Positions 1-8,921 of a DNA stretch of 33,052 bases are shown here, piece after piece. Made by a program: the position numbers and the translations under genes. The notes beneath the pieces were generated by a model. That model was not told the DNA's origin and did not search any database. It saw only the letters and a list, made by a program, of their open reading frames with translations. The DNA comes from Chloroflexota bacterium (GTDB lineage Bacteria; Chloroflexota; Limnocylindria; P2-11E): the NCBI GenBank assembly GCA_005883625.1, contig VBDU01000084.1:1-33052 (forward strand), given 5' to 3'. Within the stretch, counting starts at the first letter, position 1. Each line of letters starts with the position of its first letter.

Positions 1-3000
1 ATCGAATCGAAGACCGGCCCGAGGTCGCTCGGGGACTCGCTGATCACCTTGAGGACCTCGGCCGTCGCGGTCTGATGCTCGAGCGCCTCCTTCGTCTCGT
101 TGAAGAGGCGCGCGTTCTCGATCGCGATCACCGCCTGGTCGGCGAACGTGTTGACCAGACGCAGCTGCGCATCGGTGAATGGCTCGGCCCGCTCCCGCCA
201 CAGGCCGATGACCCCCACCGGTTCTTCCTGTCGGAGCAAGGGCACGGCGATGCCGCTCCGTGCCTTGCCAAGCGGTCCCGACCGCTGCCACAAGGCACGG
301 ACCTCCGGGTCAGGCGAGGCACCGTAGTCGGGATCGTTCATGACGTCGACCGTCACGGCAGGGCGTCGGTCGACCACCGCCCGCGAGTACATCGACCCTT
401 TCCGCAGGCGAGGCGGGTGCTCTTTCAGCTCGCTCACGTACTCGGGCTGTGCAGGCCCGTGAGTCGCGACCACGTGGAAGAGCTCACCATCGAAGCGGTA
501 GATGTAAGCGTGCTCGGCTGCGCATAGGGTCGCGGCATTCGCGACCACGGCGTCGAAGACCGGCTGGATGTCGAACGCGGAGGTACTGATCGCCTTGAGC
601 ACCGCCGAGATCGCGGTCTGCCGCTCGAGCGCCTCTTTCGTCTCGTTGAAGAGACGGACGTTCTCGATAGCGATCGCCGCCTGATCCGCGAACGTTTCGA
701 CGAGCTCGACCTCGCGATCGCTGAACGGATTCACGTCGTTCCGCGCGACCCCGAGCGCACCGATGGCCGAGCCCTCCCGCATCAGCGGGACCGCCAGTCG
801 GGTCCGTGGTCCCTCGTCCTGGTTCGCGACGCGTGGATCGAGGGCGGTGTCCGGGATGTGCTCTCGCCGCATGCTGAGCATGGCTCTGCCGACCGTGTTC
901 CGCTCGTCGATCGGAAGGCGCGTGCCCGGCTCGAAGGTCCGCGCCAGCGCCTTGCCCGACCGCGCCAGCAGGAAGGCCGTCTTCTCCTCGCGGCGATAGA
1001 TCACCGCGCCGTCCGCGCCCACGAGCGCCCGGGCGCGGTCGACGATCGTCTGGAGGACGGCATTCAGGTCGAACGCCGACCGGCTGATCGTCCTCAACAC
1101 CTCGCTCAGCGCGGTCTGCTGATCGAGCGCCTCTTTCGTCTCGTTGAACAGGCGCACGTTTTCGATCGCGATCACGGCCTGGTCGGCGAATGCTTCGACG
1201 AGCTCGATCTGTCGAGGAGAGAATCCCGATGGGTCGCCCTTTCGCAGGACGATCGCGCCGATGGGCGCGCCTTCGCGCATGAGCGGAGCGGCCAGCATCC
1301 CGCGGTGACCGCCCGGGGCGGCGCGTTCGCGTGCCTGCGTGAACTGTGCGGCGTCCGCGGCGAGGACGTCGGGAACGTGGACCGTCCCGCGTCCGAGAAT
1401 CGCCGCGCCCGCGACGGACGAGCGCTCGAGCCGGACGGGCTGGGGGTGCACGGCTGCCAGGACGCCGAAGTGTGCCTTCGCGGGAAGCGCATCGCCCTCG
1501 ATCAGGTGGACGACCGCGTCCTCGGCCCCGCAGAACCGAGCCGCGTTCGCCGCGATCGTGTCGAGCACCGGGGCGACGTCGGTCGGCGAGCCCGCGATCG
1601 AACGGAGCACCTCGGCGACCGCCGTCTGGCGCTCGAGCCCTTCTTTCGCCTCGTTGAAGAGACGCGCATTCTCCATTGCGATCGCGGCTTGGCGTGCGAA
1701 CGTCTCGACGATGCGGGTGTGCGCCTGGGTGAACCGTCGTGGCTCCGCACGGCGCACGAGAAGGATCCCTTTGATGTCGTCCGTGACCATGAGGGGAACA
1801 CCGAGGACGGTCCGCGCGACGCCGGCGGTGTTCTTCAGATCGAACTCGGGGTCGGCCCTGATGTCCTCGATCTGAACGGTCCGCCGCTCGAGGAGCACGC
1901 GTCCGACCACGCTGTCACGCCCGGGCGTGAGCTTCCGGCCCGCCCAGAACGACCTCAGCCGCGCGACCTGCTCGGGCGGTCCGGCGACCGAGGCGATCTC
2001 GCCCACGCCACGATCGATCCGGACGATCGAGCTGGTGTCGGCATCAGCCAGGCGCATCGCGCTCTCCGCGATCGTCGTGAGCACACGATCGAGATCGAAC
2101 GCGGAGCGGCCGATCGCCCCGAGGACCTCCGCGACGGCGGTCTGCTGGTCCAGCGCCTCCTTCGTCGCGTTGAAGAGCCGAACGTTCTCGATCGCGATCG
2201 CGGCCTGGTCGGCGAAGGTCCGAGCGAGGTCGATCTGCTCCTCGGTGAAGGGGCGCAGCTCGAGTCGGCGGAGGCCGATCGCGCCAAGAGATCGGCCTTC
2301 CCGCACGAGGGGCACGGCGAGGAACGTGCGGATGCCCATCTCCTGAGCGATCGGATACATGCCAGGTGGCTCGGCCTGCACGTCCGGGACGTGGACGACC
2401 CGCAGTTCAGCGACTGCCCGTCCACTCACTGACGTATGGTCGGGAGGCCAGGGGTTCGTCGGCTGGGGAAGGGGTCCATGGTGCGCGACGGAAGACATCA
2501 TTCCGTCACGGAGGAGCAGGACCGAGGCGTCCTCGGCGGCACAGAACTGGGCGGCGTTCCGCGCGATGACGTCGAGCACGGCCTGCAGGTCGGTGGGTGA
2601 GGCCGCGATCGCGCCGAGCACCTCAGCCATCGCGGTCTGGCGCTCGAGCGCCTCCTTCGTCTCGCCGAAGAGGCGCGCGTTCTCGACAGCAATCGCCGCC
2701 TGGTCGGCGAAGGCGCGGACGAGGGCGAGCTCGCGGTCGCTGAAAGCGCGAACGTCGGGACGTTGCAGCGACAGCACGCCGACGATCTCACCGCTGCGGA
2801 TGAGGGGTACGCCGAGCATGCTGCGATAACCGAAGTCTTTCGAATTCTGCCGATAGGCCTCGGTCTCGCCATCGACCGAGGCGTCGCGGATGTACACGAC
2901 ACCCTTCGACTCCACGACCCGCTTCACGATGAAGGCGCTCGCGACGGGCCCCCCTTGCCGGATCTGCTCGCGAAAGGCGGCCACCTCCGGCCGTGGATCG

Positions 3001-3218
3001 GGCGTGACCGCCGCGAGGTGAAACCGGTCGCCGGCGACGAGGAAGAGGTAGCCGCCCATCCCCGCGCCACACAGGCGGGCCGCCCGCTCAACGACGGTAT
3101 CGAGCACCGCCTGGAGGTCGGGCGGCGTCCGGCTCATGACACCGAGGACCTCGGCGAGGGCGGCCTCGCGCGCGAGCGACTCCACGAGCTGACGCTCGAT
3201 CTCCGTGGTCGTCGCCAT
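1..3218 (-). CDS. Multi-GAF sensor protein, N-terminal part (C-terminus beyond left edge)
   Basis: Cytoplasmic signal-sensing protein made of tandem GAF domains; no membrane segment is seen. Translating the minus strand from ATG 3218 (begins MATTTEIERQ) gives 1072 codons without a stop, running off the window. At least six GAF units follow one another, and a seventh linker starts at the edge. Each unit ends in a near-identical linker of the type FADQAAIAIENxRLFNETKEAL, followed by xxQTAxAEVLxxI. Unit length is about 165-182 residues. GAF domains bind small ligands or chromophores; no ligand can be named. In related proteins such arrays precede a histidine kinase, cyclase or phosphatase domain, which would lie outside the window. 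A GTG at 3239 is an alternative in-frame start; the frame is closed by TAG at 3291-3293. The gene is divergent from the molybdenum hydroxylase operon. The long plus-strand reading frames here are shadows. Confidence 0.9.
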   Translation of the reverse strand, partial: MATTTEIERQLVESLAREAALAEVLGVMSRTPPDLQAVLDTVVERAARLCGAGMGGYLFLVAGDRFHLAAVTPDPRPEVAAFREQIRQGGPVASAFIVKRVVESKGVVYIRDASVDGETEAYRQNSKDFGYRSMLGVPLIRSGEIVGVLSLQRPDVRAFSDRELALVRAFADQAAIAVENARLFGETKEALERQTAMAEVLGAIAASPTDLQAVLDVIARNAAQFCAAEDASVLLLRDGMMSSVAHHGPLPQPTNPWPPDHTSVSGRAVAELRVVHVPDVQAEPPGMYPIAQEMGIRTFLAVPLVREGRSLGAIGLRRLELRPFTEEQIDLARTFADQAAIAIENVRLFNATKEALDQQTAVAEVLGAIGRSAFDLDRVLTTIAESAMRLADADTSSIVRIDRGVGEIASVAGPPEQVARLRSFWAGRKLTPGRDSVVGRVLLERRTVQIEDIRADPEFDLKNTAGVARTVLGVPLMVTDDIKGILLVRRAEPRRFTQAHTRIVETFARQAAIAMENARLFNEAKEGLERQTAVAEVLRSIAGSPTDVAPVLDTIAANAARFCGAEDAVVHLIEGDALPAKAHFGVLAAVHPQPVRLERSSVAGAAILGRGTVHVPDVLAADAAQFTQARERAAPGGHRGMLAAPLMREGAPIGAIVLRKGDPSGFSPRQIELVEAFADQAVIAIENVRLFNETKEALDQQTALSEVLRTISRSAFDLNAVLQTIVDRARALVGADGAVIYRREEKTAFLLARSGKALARTFEPGTRLPIDERNTVGRAMLSMRREHIPDTALDPRVANQDEGPRTRLAVPLMREGSAIGALGVARNDVNPFSDREVELVETFADQAAIAIENVRLFNETKEALERQTAISAVLKAISTSAFDIQPVFDAVVANAATLCAAEHAYIYRFDGELFHVVATHGPAQPEYVSELKEHPPRLRKGSMYSRAVVDRRPAVTVDVMNDPDYGASPDPEVRALWQRSGPLGKARSGIAVPLLRQEEPVGVIGLWRERAEPFTDAQLRLVNTFADQAVIAIENARLFNETKEALEHQTATAEVLKVISESPSDLGPVFDS
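78..2711 (-). repeat. Six-fold repeated GAF linker segment
   Basis: The inter-GAF linker occurs six times, near plus positions 78-147, 624-693, 1122-1190, 1632-1700, 2148-2217 and 2643-2711, with spacings of about 495-546 bp, all compatible with whole codons. The approximately 70-bp segments are much more alike than the GAF cores between them. This indicates either internal duplication with linker conservation or recombination between repeats. Such repeats can also make the copy number in a short-read assembly unreliable. Confidence 0.85.
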
Positions 3219-3319
3219 GCGCGGCGGCGCGGCCGTCACGGGCCGCCCGCGTTTCGCACCCGGACCTGGCCGGAACAGTCCGCCCAACCGCTACACCCTC
3301 CCGACTCGCGGCCATGCTA

Positions 3320-3350
3320 GTGACCGGCTCGCGTGTGCGGAAGTGATAAT
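3320..3350 (+). promoter_or_regulatory. Putative promoter of the molybdenum hydroxylase operon
   Basis: A -35-like GTGACC (3320-3325) and a -10-like GATAAT (3345-3350) are separated by 19 bp. The -10 ends 6 nt before GTG 3357, so transcription would start at or near the start codon, giving a leaderless message. It lies in the divergent gap with the GAF protein gene. Only the sequence match supports this. Confidence 0.45.
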
Positions 3351-3356
3351 CCGCCC

Positions 3357-4202
3357 GTGAGCGTCCACGTCGGGCGGGGTCTGGACGATGTACTGGAGCA
3401 CCTTTCCAGCGTTCCCAATGTGACAGTCCTCGCCGGCGGGACCGACCTCATGGTCGAGCTCAACTTCGGCCGGCGGCGCCCGGAGCACATCGTGGCGATC
3501 GACCGCGTCGGCGAGCTCGCGGGCATCGAACGTAACGGCCATGTGCGCATGGGCGCGGGCGTCACGTATACGCGAATGCTCGCGGACGCCGGGTCGCAGG
3601 CCCTCGCCGAGGCCGCGCGCACGATCGGCTCGCCCCAGATCCGCAACGCCGGGACGATCGGTGGCAACCTCGGAACGGCCTCACCGGCGGGCGATACCCT
3701 GCCGGTCCTGGCGGCGCTCGAAGCGACGGTCGTGCTCCGCTCGAAGGCGGGCGAGCGCCGGGTGCCCTTCGCCGACTACATGACCGGCCCGAAGAAGAGC
3801 GTGCGCCGAGCGGATGAGCTCATCGTGGCCGCGGAGTGGGACGAAGCGGGTCCGGCGCAGACCTACATGTTCGTGAGCACGCGGAACGCGATGGCGATCT
3901 CGATCGCCGGCCTCGCCATGGTCGTCGATCGCGCGCGCAAGCGGGTGGGGATCGGGCTCGGCTCGTGCGGGCCGACGATCATCCGGCCCGCCGATGCGGA
4001 GGGTTTCGCCAGGGGCCTTTTCGACGAGGCCGGCTGGGAGCGACCGCATCGCCCGAGCGAGAGCGCCGCGAAGGAGCTCGGCCGTCTCGTCGCGGCCGCG
4101 GCGAGGCCGATCGACGACGTCCGAGGCACCGCGGCGTACCGCCGACACGCCCTTGCAGTCATGGGCGCGCGCGCGCTCAGTCGCGTGGCGCAGATCGCGT
4201 GA
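3357..4202 (+). CDS. Molybdenum hydroxylase FAD-binding subunit (CoxM/XdhB type)
   Basis: Medium subunit of a xanthine-dehydrogenase/CO-dehydrogenase family enzyme. It holds FAD and passes electrons from the iron-sulfur subunit to the final acceptor in the cytoplasm. Both FAD-binding signatures are visible: AGGTD (residues 26-30) and TIGGNLGTASPAGD (100-113). The length of 281 residues is normal for the family. Start: GTG 3357 is preferred because a -10-like GATAAT ends 6 nt upstream. GTG 3333 is in frame and would add eight residues (MCGSDNPP). It is the first gene of the operon, and its stop overlaps the next start as GTGA. Family certainty is high; the substrate cannot be told from this subunit. 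Confidence 0.93.
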   Translation: MSVHVGRGLDDVLEHLSSVPNVTVLAGGTDLMVELNFGRRRPEHIVAIDRVGELAGIERNGHVRMGAGVTYTRMLADAGSQALAEAARTIGSPQIRNAGTIGGNLGTASPAGDTLPVLAALEATVVLRSKAGERRVPFADYMTGPKKSVRRADELIVAAEWDEAGPAQTYMFVSTRNAMAISIAGLAMVVDRARKRVGIGLGSCGPTIIRPADAEGFARGLFDEAGWERPHRPSESAAKELGRLVAAAARPIDDVRGTAAYRRHALAVMGARALSRVAQIA

Positions 4203-4684
4203 CGCGCATCACCGTGACGGTGAACGGCGCACGCGAGGAGACGGCGGTCGAGGCGCACGAGTCGCTCCTCACGACGCTGCGCGAGCGGCTCGGCCTTCCG
4301 GGGAGCAAGAACGCGTGCGAGCAGGGCGAATGCGGCTCCTGCTCGGTGCTGCTCGACGACGTCCTCGTCTGTGCCTGTCTCGTCCTCGCCGCCTCGGTGG
4401 ACGGACGTGAGGTACGCACCGTCGAGAGCCTCGCCGACGGCAGCGCGCTCGATCCCGTCCAGCGGGCGTTCGTCGAAACCGGTGCCGTGCAGTGCGGCTT
4501 CTGCACTCCCGGGCTCGTGGTCGCCACGCATGCCTTGCTGCGCGAGAACCCGGAGCCCTCGCTCGCCGAGATCCGCGAAGCGCTGTCGGGCAATCTCTGC
4601 CGTTGCACCGGCTATGGACAGATCGTCGAGGCGGTCCAGCGCGCGGCGAAGACGATGTACCTGCACGGCCTCGACGACGAATGA
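4199..4684 (+). CDS. Molybdenum hydroxylase [2Fe-2S] subunit (CoxS/XdhC type)
   Basis: Small electron-transfer subunit of 161 residues carrying two [2Fe-2S] clusters. All eight cysteine ligands are present. The plant-ferredoxin-type N-terminal cluster uses C40, C45, C48 and C60 (motif CEQGECGSC...C). The C-terminal helical cluster uses C99, C102, C134 and C136 (CGFC...CRC). The start GTG 4199 overlaps the stop of the FAD subunit (GTGA), and the stop overlaps the GNAT start (ATGA), so translation is probably coupled. The size and complete ligand set indicate a functional subunit. It would work with the FAD subunit and the large subunit encoded from 5094. Confidence 0.95.
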   Translation: MTRITVTVNGAREETAVEAHESLLTTLRERLGLPGSKNACEQGECGSCSVLLDDVLVCACLVLAASVDGREVRTVESLADGSALDPVQRAFVETGAVQCGFCTPGLVVATHALLRENPEPSLAEIREALSGNLCRCTGYGQIVEAVQRAAKTMYLHGLDDE

Positions 4685-5097
4685 GCCTCGTCTTTGAGGA
4701 TCTCGCCGCGGGTTCGATCGGCGAGGCCGCGGCCTTCTATCGACGCGAGCTCGGACGGGACGTGGACCTCCGCCCGGAGGAGCAGATCGTCGTCGCGCGC
4801 GAAGGGCACGAGGTCGTCGCAGCCGTTCGGCTGTTCCCGGAGGCTTCGACGATGCTCCTGCGCACGATGGTCGTCGCCCGGCCGCTTCGCGGACGCGGCG
4901 TCGGAGCGACGCTCCTCCGCGAGTTCTCGAAGCGGATCGGCGCCCGCGAGTGCTACTGCTTCCCCTGGACGTACCTGGATGGCTTCTACGGCTCGATCGG
5001 CTTTCGACGGATCGCGGACGCGGAGGTCCCGGCGCCACTGCGGCATCGGCTCGGCACGCCGGGAACGATCGCGATGAAGCGAGCGTCGCCGACATGA
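4681..5097 (+). CDS. GNAT-family N-acetyltransferase within the hydroxylase operon
   Basis: A 138-residue protein with a GNAT fold. The central segment MVVARPLRGRGVGATLL carries the acetyl-CoA pyrophosphate-binding signature (R/Q-x-x-G-x-G/A), followed by a C-terminal YGSIGFRRI-like strand-helix typical of the family. It is locked between the iron-sulfur and molybdopterin subunit genes by ATGA overlaps at both ends (4681-4684 and 5094-5097), so it must be co-translated with the enzyme. GNAT proteins acetylate small amines or protein amino groups; no acceptor can be predicted. Inference: it may modify a subunit, or a substrate or product of the oxidation. It is not a structural subunit of known enzymes of this family. 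Confidence 0.85.
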   Translation: MSLVFEDLAAGSIGEAAAFYRRELGRDVDLRPEEQIVVAREGHEVVAAVRLFPEASTMLLRTMVVARPLRGRGVGATLLREFSKRIGARECYCFPWTYLDGFYGSIGFRRIADAEVPAPLRHRLGTPGTIAMKRASPT

Positions 5098-7397
5098 CGC
5101 TCGCGCCGCCGCGCCCGGGTGCTCGCGTCAAGGTACGCGGCGTCATCGGAGAGCCCGCGCCTCGCGAGGACGCCGTGCCGAAAGTGAAGGGAGAGTTCCA
5201 GTACGCGAGCGACCTCTGGCGCGAGGGCATGCTCCACGGCGCGACGCTTCGCAGCCCGTACCCCTTCGCGCGCATCCGCAAGGTCGACGTCTCCGCGGCC
5301 GCGAAGCTGCCGGGTGTGAGGGCGGTCCTCACCCAGGACGACGTCCCGGGGAAGAAGACCTATGGGCTCATGGACCGTGACGATCAGCCGGTGCTCGCGG
5401 ACGGGTACGTGCGGTTCGTCGGCGAGCCGGTCGCGGTCGTCGCCGCGGACACCATCGAGCAGGCGCGCGCCGCGACCAAGGCGATCGTGCTGGAGTACGA
5501 GGTCCTCGAGCCGACCTTCGACCCGATCGCGGCGATCCAGCCGTCGGCCGCGAAGCTGCATCCCAAGGGCAACGTCCTCGAGCGCGTCCGCATCCTTCAC
5601 GGCGACCCCGCGGCGAAGGCCGACGTCGTCGTCGAAGGCGAATACGAGTTCGCGATGCAGGACCAGGCGGCGCTCGGTCCGGAGGCCGGGCTCGCCATAC
5701 CGCGTGAGGACGGGGGCGTCACGCTCCACGTCGCCACGCAGTGGCTTCACGAGGACCTCGACCAGCTCGCGCCATGCCTCGGGCTGCCGGAGTCGAAGGT
5801 GCGGATCGTCCTCTCGGGCGTGGGCGGCGCGTTCGGCGCCCGCGAGGACACCTCGATCCAGATCCATGCGTGCCTGCTCGCGCTCAAGACGCGGCGCGCC
5901 GTGCGGATGACGTACGGGCGCGAGGAGTCGTTCTTCGGTCACGTGCATCGTCATCCCGCGCGGCTCTTCTACGCGCACGGCGCGACGAAGAAGGGCGAGC
6001 TCGTCTTCGTCCGCGCGACGATCGTCCTCGACGGCGGCGCGTACGCGTCGTCGAGCTCCGCTGTCGTCGCGAACGCGGGCTCGTTCGCGGCCGGCCCCTA
6101 CCGCGTCCCCAACGCGGTCGTCGACTGCGTCGGTGCGCGAACGAACAATCCGCCCACGGGTGCGATGCGCGGGTTCGGCGCCGTGCAGTCCTGTTTTGCC
6201 TACGAGGCGCAGATGGACAAGCTTGCGAAGGCGTGCGGCCTCGATGCCGTCGAGATCCGCATGCGGAACGGGCTCGTCGAGGGCGACGCCATCATCACGA
6301 GCCAGCCGCTCGTGGGCTCGGCGCCGATCGCGGAGATCGTAAGGCGGTGCGCCTCGCTCCCGCTGCCCGAGACCGCGGCGCACCGTGATCAGTCCGAGCT
6401 TCCAGGCGGGCATGCGAACGTCACGAGGGGCGAGGGGGTCGTGCGCGGCGTCGGGTACGCCGTCGGCTTCAAGAACGTCTGCTACTCGAACGGCTTCGAC
6501 GACTTCGCGACCGCGCGCGTGCGCCTCTTCGCCGACGCGGAGGGACCGCTGGCGCGGGTGCATACCGCCGCGGCCGAGGTCGGGCAGGGGATCAACACGG
6601 TGCAGCTCCAGATCGCCCGCACCGAGCTCGGCATCGAGCGCGTCGAGCTCGAGACCGCCGATACGAACGTCGGATCCGCCGGGTCGAGCTCCGCGTCGCG
6701 GCAGACGTGGATGACCGGCCACGCCGTCCTCCAGGCATGCCGCGAGGTCCGCCAGGAGCTGGTGCGCCGCGCGGAGCGGGAGGGCCTCACGCTCGACAGG
6801 ACCGATCTCGCCGATCTCCTCGATCGCCCGATCGAGAAGACCGTGACCTACCGCCACCAAGACACCGAGAAACGTCGGCCCGACGGCCAGAGCCGCGGAC
6901 ACGTCGCGTTCATGTTCGCGGCCCACCGCGCGGTGGTCGACGTGGACGTCGAGACCGGGCTCGTGAAGGTCGTGCAGGTGGCGACCGCGCAGGACGTGGG
7001 AAAGGCGATCAATCCGCTCGGCGTGATCGGGCAGATCGAGGGAGGGATCGCGCAGGGCGTGGGGCTGGCGGTGATGGAGGAGCTGATCGTCGAGAAGGGC
7101 CGGATCCGCAACGCCTCGTTCACTGACTACCTCATCCCGACGATCCTCGACATGCCACCCGTCATCGCGGACGTGATCGAGCATCCGCATCCCGACGGCC
7201 CGTACGGCGCGAAGGGCGTCGGCGAGGCGCCGACGATCTCGAGCACCGCGGCGGTCGTCGCGGCGATCCGGGCCGCGACGAACCGCGATCTCGAGCGCGT
7301 CCCGGTCCGCCCCGACGACATCGTCTTCGGCACGTCCTCACGTTCCGGCTGGCGCATCGCTCCCGGCGATGACCCGCGGCGGGCGGTCCGCGGCTAA
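5094..7397 (+). CDS. Molybdenum hydroxylase large (molybdopterin) subunit, xanthine-dehydrogenase-like
   Basis: Catalytic subunit of 767 residues, the usual length. It binds the molybdopterin cofactor and hydroxylates an N-heterocycle or aldehyde with water-derived oxygen. Equivalents of the three key residues of bovine xanthine oxidase are present: E251 in GVGGAFGARE (E802), R359 in AMRGFG (R880) and E711 in GVGEAP (E1261, the base). The AMRGFG loop is of the xanthine-dehydrogenase kind and lacks the CO-dehydrogenase active-site cysteine signature, so CO oxidation is unlikely. The start ATG 5094 overlaps the GNAT stop. The adenosine deaminase family gene downstream (9503) supports a purine substrate, but aldehydes or other heterocycles remain possible. 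Confidence 0.93.
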   Translation: MTLAPPRPGARVKVRGVIGEPAPREDAVPKVKGEFQYASDLWREGMLHGATLRSPYPFARIRKVDVSAAAKLPGVRAVLTQDDVPGKKTYGLMDRDDQPVLADGYVRFVGEPVAVVAADTIEQARAATKAIVLEYEVLEPTFDPIAAIQPSAAKLHPKGNVLERVRILHGDPAAKADVVVEGEYEFAMQDQAALGPEAGLAIPREDGGVTLHVATQWLHEDLDQLAPCLGLPESKVRIVLSGVGGAFGAREDTSIQIHACLLALKTRRAVRMTYGREESFFGHVHRHPARLFYAHGATKKGELVFVRATIVLDGGAYASSSSAVVANAGSFAAGPYRVPNAVVDCVGARTNNPPTGAMRGFGAVQSCFAYEAQMDKLAKACGLDAVEIRMRNGLVEGDAIITSQPLVGSAPIAEIVRRCASLPLPETAAHRDQSELPGGHANVTRGEGVVRGVGYAVGFKNVCYSNGFDDFATARVRLFADAEGPLARVHTAAAEVGQGINTVQLQIARTELGIERVELETADTNVGSAGSSSASRQTWMTGHAVLQACREVRQELVRRAEREGLTLDRTDLADLLDRPIEKTVTYRHQDTEKRRPDGQSRGHVAFMFAAHRAVVDVDVETGLVKVVQVATAQDVGKAINPLGVIGQIEGGIAQGVGLAVMEELIVEKGRIRNASFTDYLIPTILDMPPVIADVIEHPHPDGPYGAKGVGEAPTISSTAAVVAAIRAATNRDLERVPVRPDDIVFGTSSRSGWRIAPGDDPRRAVRG

Positions 7398-8917
7398 CGA
7401 AGACCCGGTCCTCGCCGACGGCCGACGCGCGCCGCATCTTCGCCGGCATCGCGACCACGTACGACCGCGCCGGTGCGCTGCTTTCGTTCGGCCAGGACCC
7501 GCGGTGGCGCCGTGCCCTCGTCGCGTCGCTCGACGCACGTCCCGACGACGTCGTCCTCGACGTCGCTACGGGGACCGGGCTCGTCGCGGAGGCGACGCGG
7601 CGCCGTTACGGCTGTCGCGTCGTCGGGCTCGACCAGAGCGCCGACATGCTCGCGAGGGCCGCGAGTCGCAACGGCCACCTTCCTGGGCTCGTCCGCGGCC
7701 GCGCCGAGCGGCTCCCCTTCGCGGACGCCTCGTTCGACCACGTGACCTTCACCTATCTACTGCGCTACGTCGACGACCCCGCGGCGACGCTGCGCGAGCT
7801 CGCGCGCGTGCTCCGTCCCGGCGGCCGCCTCGCCGCGCTCGAGTTCGGCATTCCACGCGGCCCGCTCTACCCGTTCTGGCTCCTGCACACGCGCGTCGGC
7901 CTGCCCCTCCTCGGCCGCCTCTTCTCAGCGCGCTGGAGTGCCGTCGGTGCCTTCCTCGGTCCGAGCATCGACCGCTTCTACCGCGATCATCCGGAGTCCG
8001 AGATCGAGGGGTATTGGCGGGATGCGGGGCTCGTCGACGTCACAAGCCGGCGCATGAGCTTGGGGGGCGCGATCGTGATGAGCGGCATCAAAGCGGCTGG
8101 CGCGACCGAAACCCTCTCATCGCGGCGGTATCCCCACGCTCGGTCGCGTGGGGACCCCTCCGCCGCGCGGGGTCCCTCGGTCGCGCCAGCCACTCAACGG
8201 ATGGGGTCCGCGTTCTACGCGCTCCGGCCAGGAGGATGGCGCGACTACTGGACTTTGCTGCATCCGCCGTATACCGCGTGGCATCTGTCGTACGTCGTGA
8301 TGGGCGCGGCGATCGCTCCATACCCGGATCCTCGGCTCGTCGGAGGGGCATTGCTCGCGTTCTTTCTTGCGGTAGGGATCGCGGCGCACTCCTTCGACGA
8401 GCTGCAGGGCCGACCCCTCGCGACGCGGATCCCCTCGGCGGTGCTCGTCGCGCTCGGCGCGCTCGCTCTCGTGGGCGCGCTCGCGCTCGGCCTCGCCGCC
8501 ACGGCGATCGTCGGTCCGGCCTACCTGCTGTTCGTCGTTCTCGGCGCGGCGCTCGTCCTCTTCTATGCGTTCGAGGTGCCGCTGGTGCATTCGGATCTCG
8601 GCTTCGCGCTCGCCTGGGGCGGCTTCCCCGTTCTCGCGACCGCGTTCGCCGTCGGCGCGGCGCCACTGCCGAGCGCGCTCGTCGCATTCGCCGCGTCCCT
8701 CGTGAGCCTGGCGCAGCGCCGCCTCTCCACGCCCGTGCGACGGATCCGACGGAGGGCCGCGACCGTGTCCGGCGAGGTCCGCTATCGCGACGGGGCGCGC
8801 GAGCCGATCGACCCGCGGACGATCATTGCGGCATCGGAGGCAGCCTTGCGCCTGCTCTGGCTCGCGATGGTCGCGCTCGCCGTGGGAGCGCTCCTCGCGC
8901 GATGGTCCGGCGGCTAG
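7369..8917 (+). CDS. UbiE-like methyltransferase fused to a membrane domain; 5' end needs a frameshift or rare start
   Basis: The N-terminal half resembles UbiE/MenG class I methyltransferases: RRIFAGIATTYDRA, LLSFGQDPRWRR, the SAM motif DVATGTG, then LRPGGRLAALEFG and an end like GGAIVMSGIK. The second half, from about 8201, is a roughly seven-helix membrane domain with HPPYTAWHLSYV and HSFDELQG motifs. The coding frame is open from 7373 but has no ATG, GTG or TTG before ATG 7646, which would delete the SAM motif. ATG 7369 overlaps the preceding gene in the usual operon style but is in the next frame; one +1 shift near 7421-7435 would join it. Coordinates assume that shift. Alternatives are a non-standard start or an assembly indel. 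A quinone or polyprenyl-like substrate is plausible. Confidence 0.75.
8131..8185 (+). repeat. Two overlapping palindromes and a direct repeat at a domain junction
   Basis: The first hairpin has 9-bp arms TCCCCACGC (8131-8139) and GCGTGGGGA (8146-8154). The second has 8-bp arms GGGACCCC (8151-8158) and GGGGTCCC (8169-8176). They share 8151-8154, so only one can form at a time. CTCGGTCGCG occurs at 8139-8148 and again at 8176-8185. The element encodes the low-complexity linker between the methyltransferase and membrane domains. Confidence 0.75.
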
Positions 8918-8921
8918 CGCG

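Noticed and set aside
858..2432. A 524-codon open frame on the plus strand
   Set aside because: It is antisense to the multi-GAF gene, is Arg/Asp-rich and has no recognisable domain. High GC makes long antisense frames common.
4986..7190. A 734-codon open frame on the minus strand
   Set aside because: It is antisense to the molybdopterin subunit, whose active-site motifs are all present; no domain is seen in the antisense product.
3357..7397. Aerobic CO dehydrogenase (coxMSL) reading of the molybdenum operon
   Set aside because: The large subunit has AMRGFG instead of the CO dehydrogenase active-site loop with cysteine, so a xanthine-dehydrogenase-like enzyme fits better.
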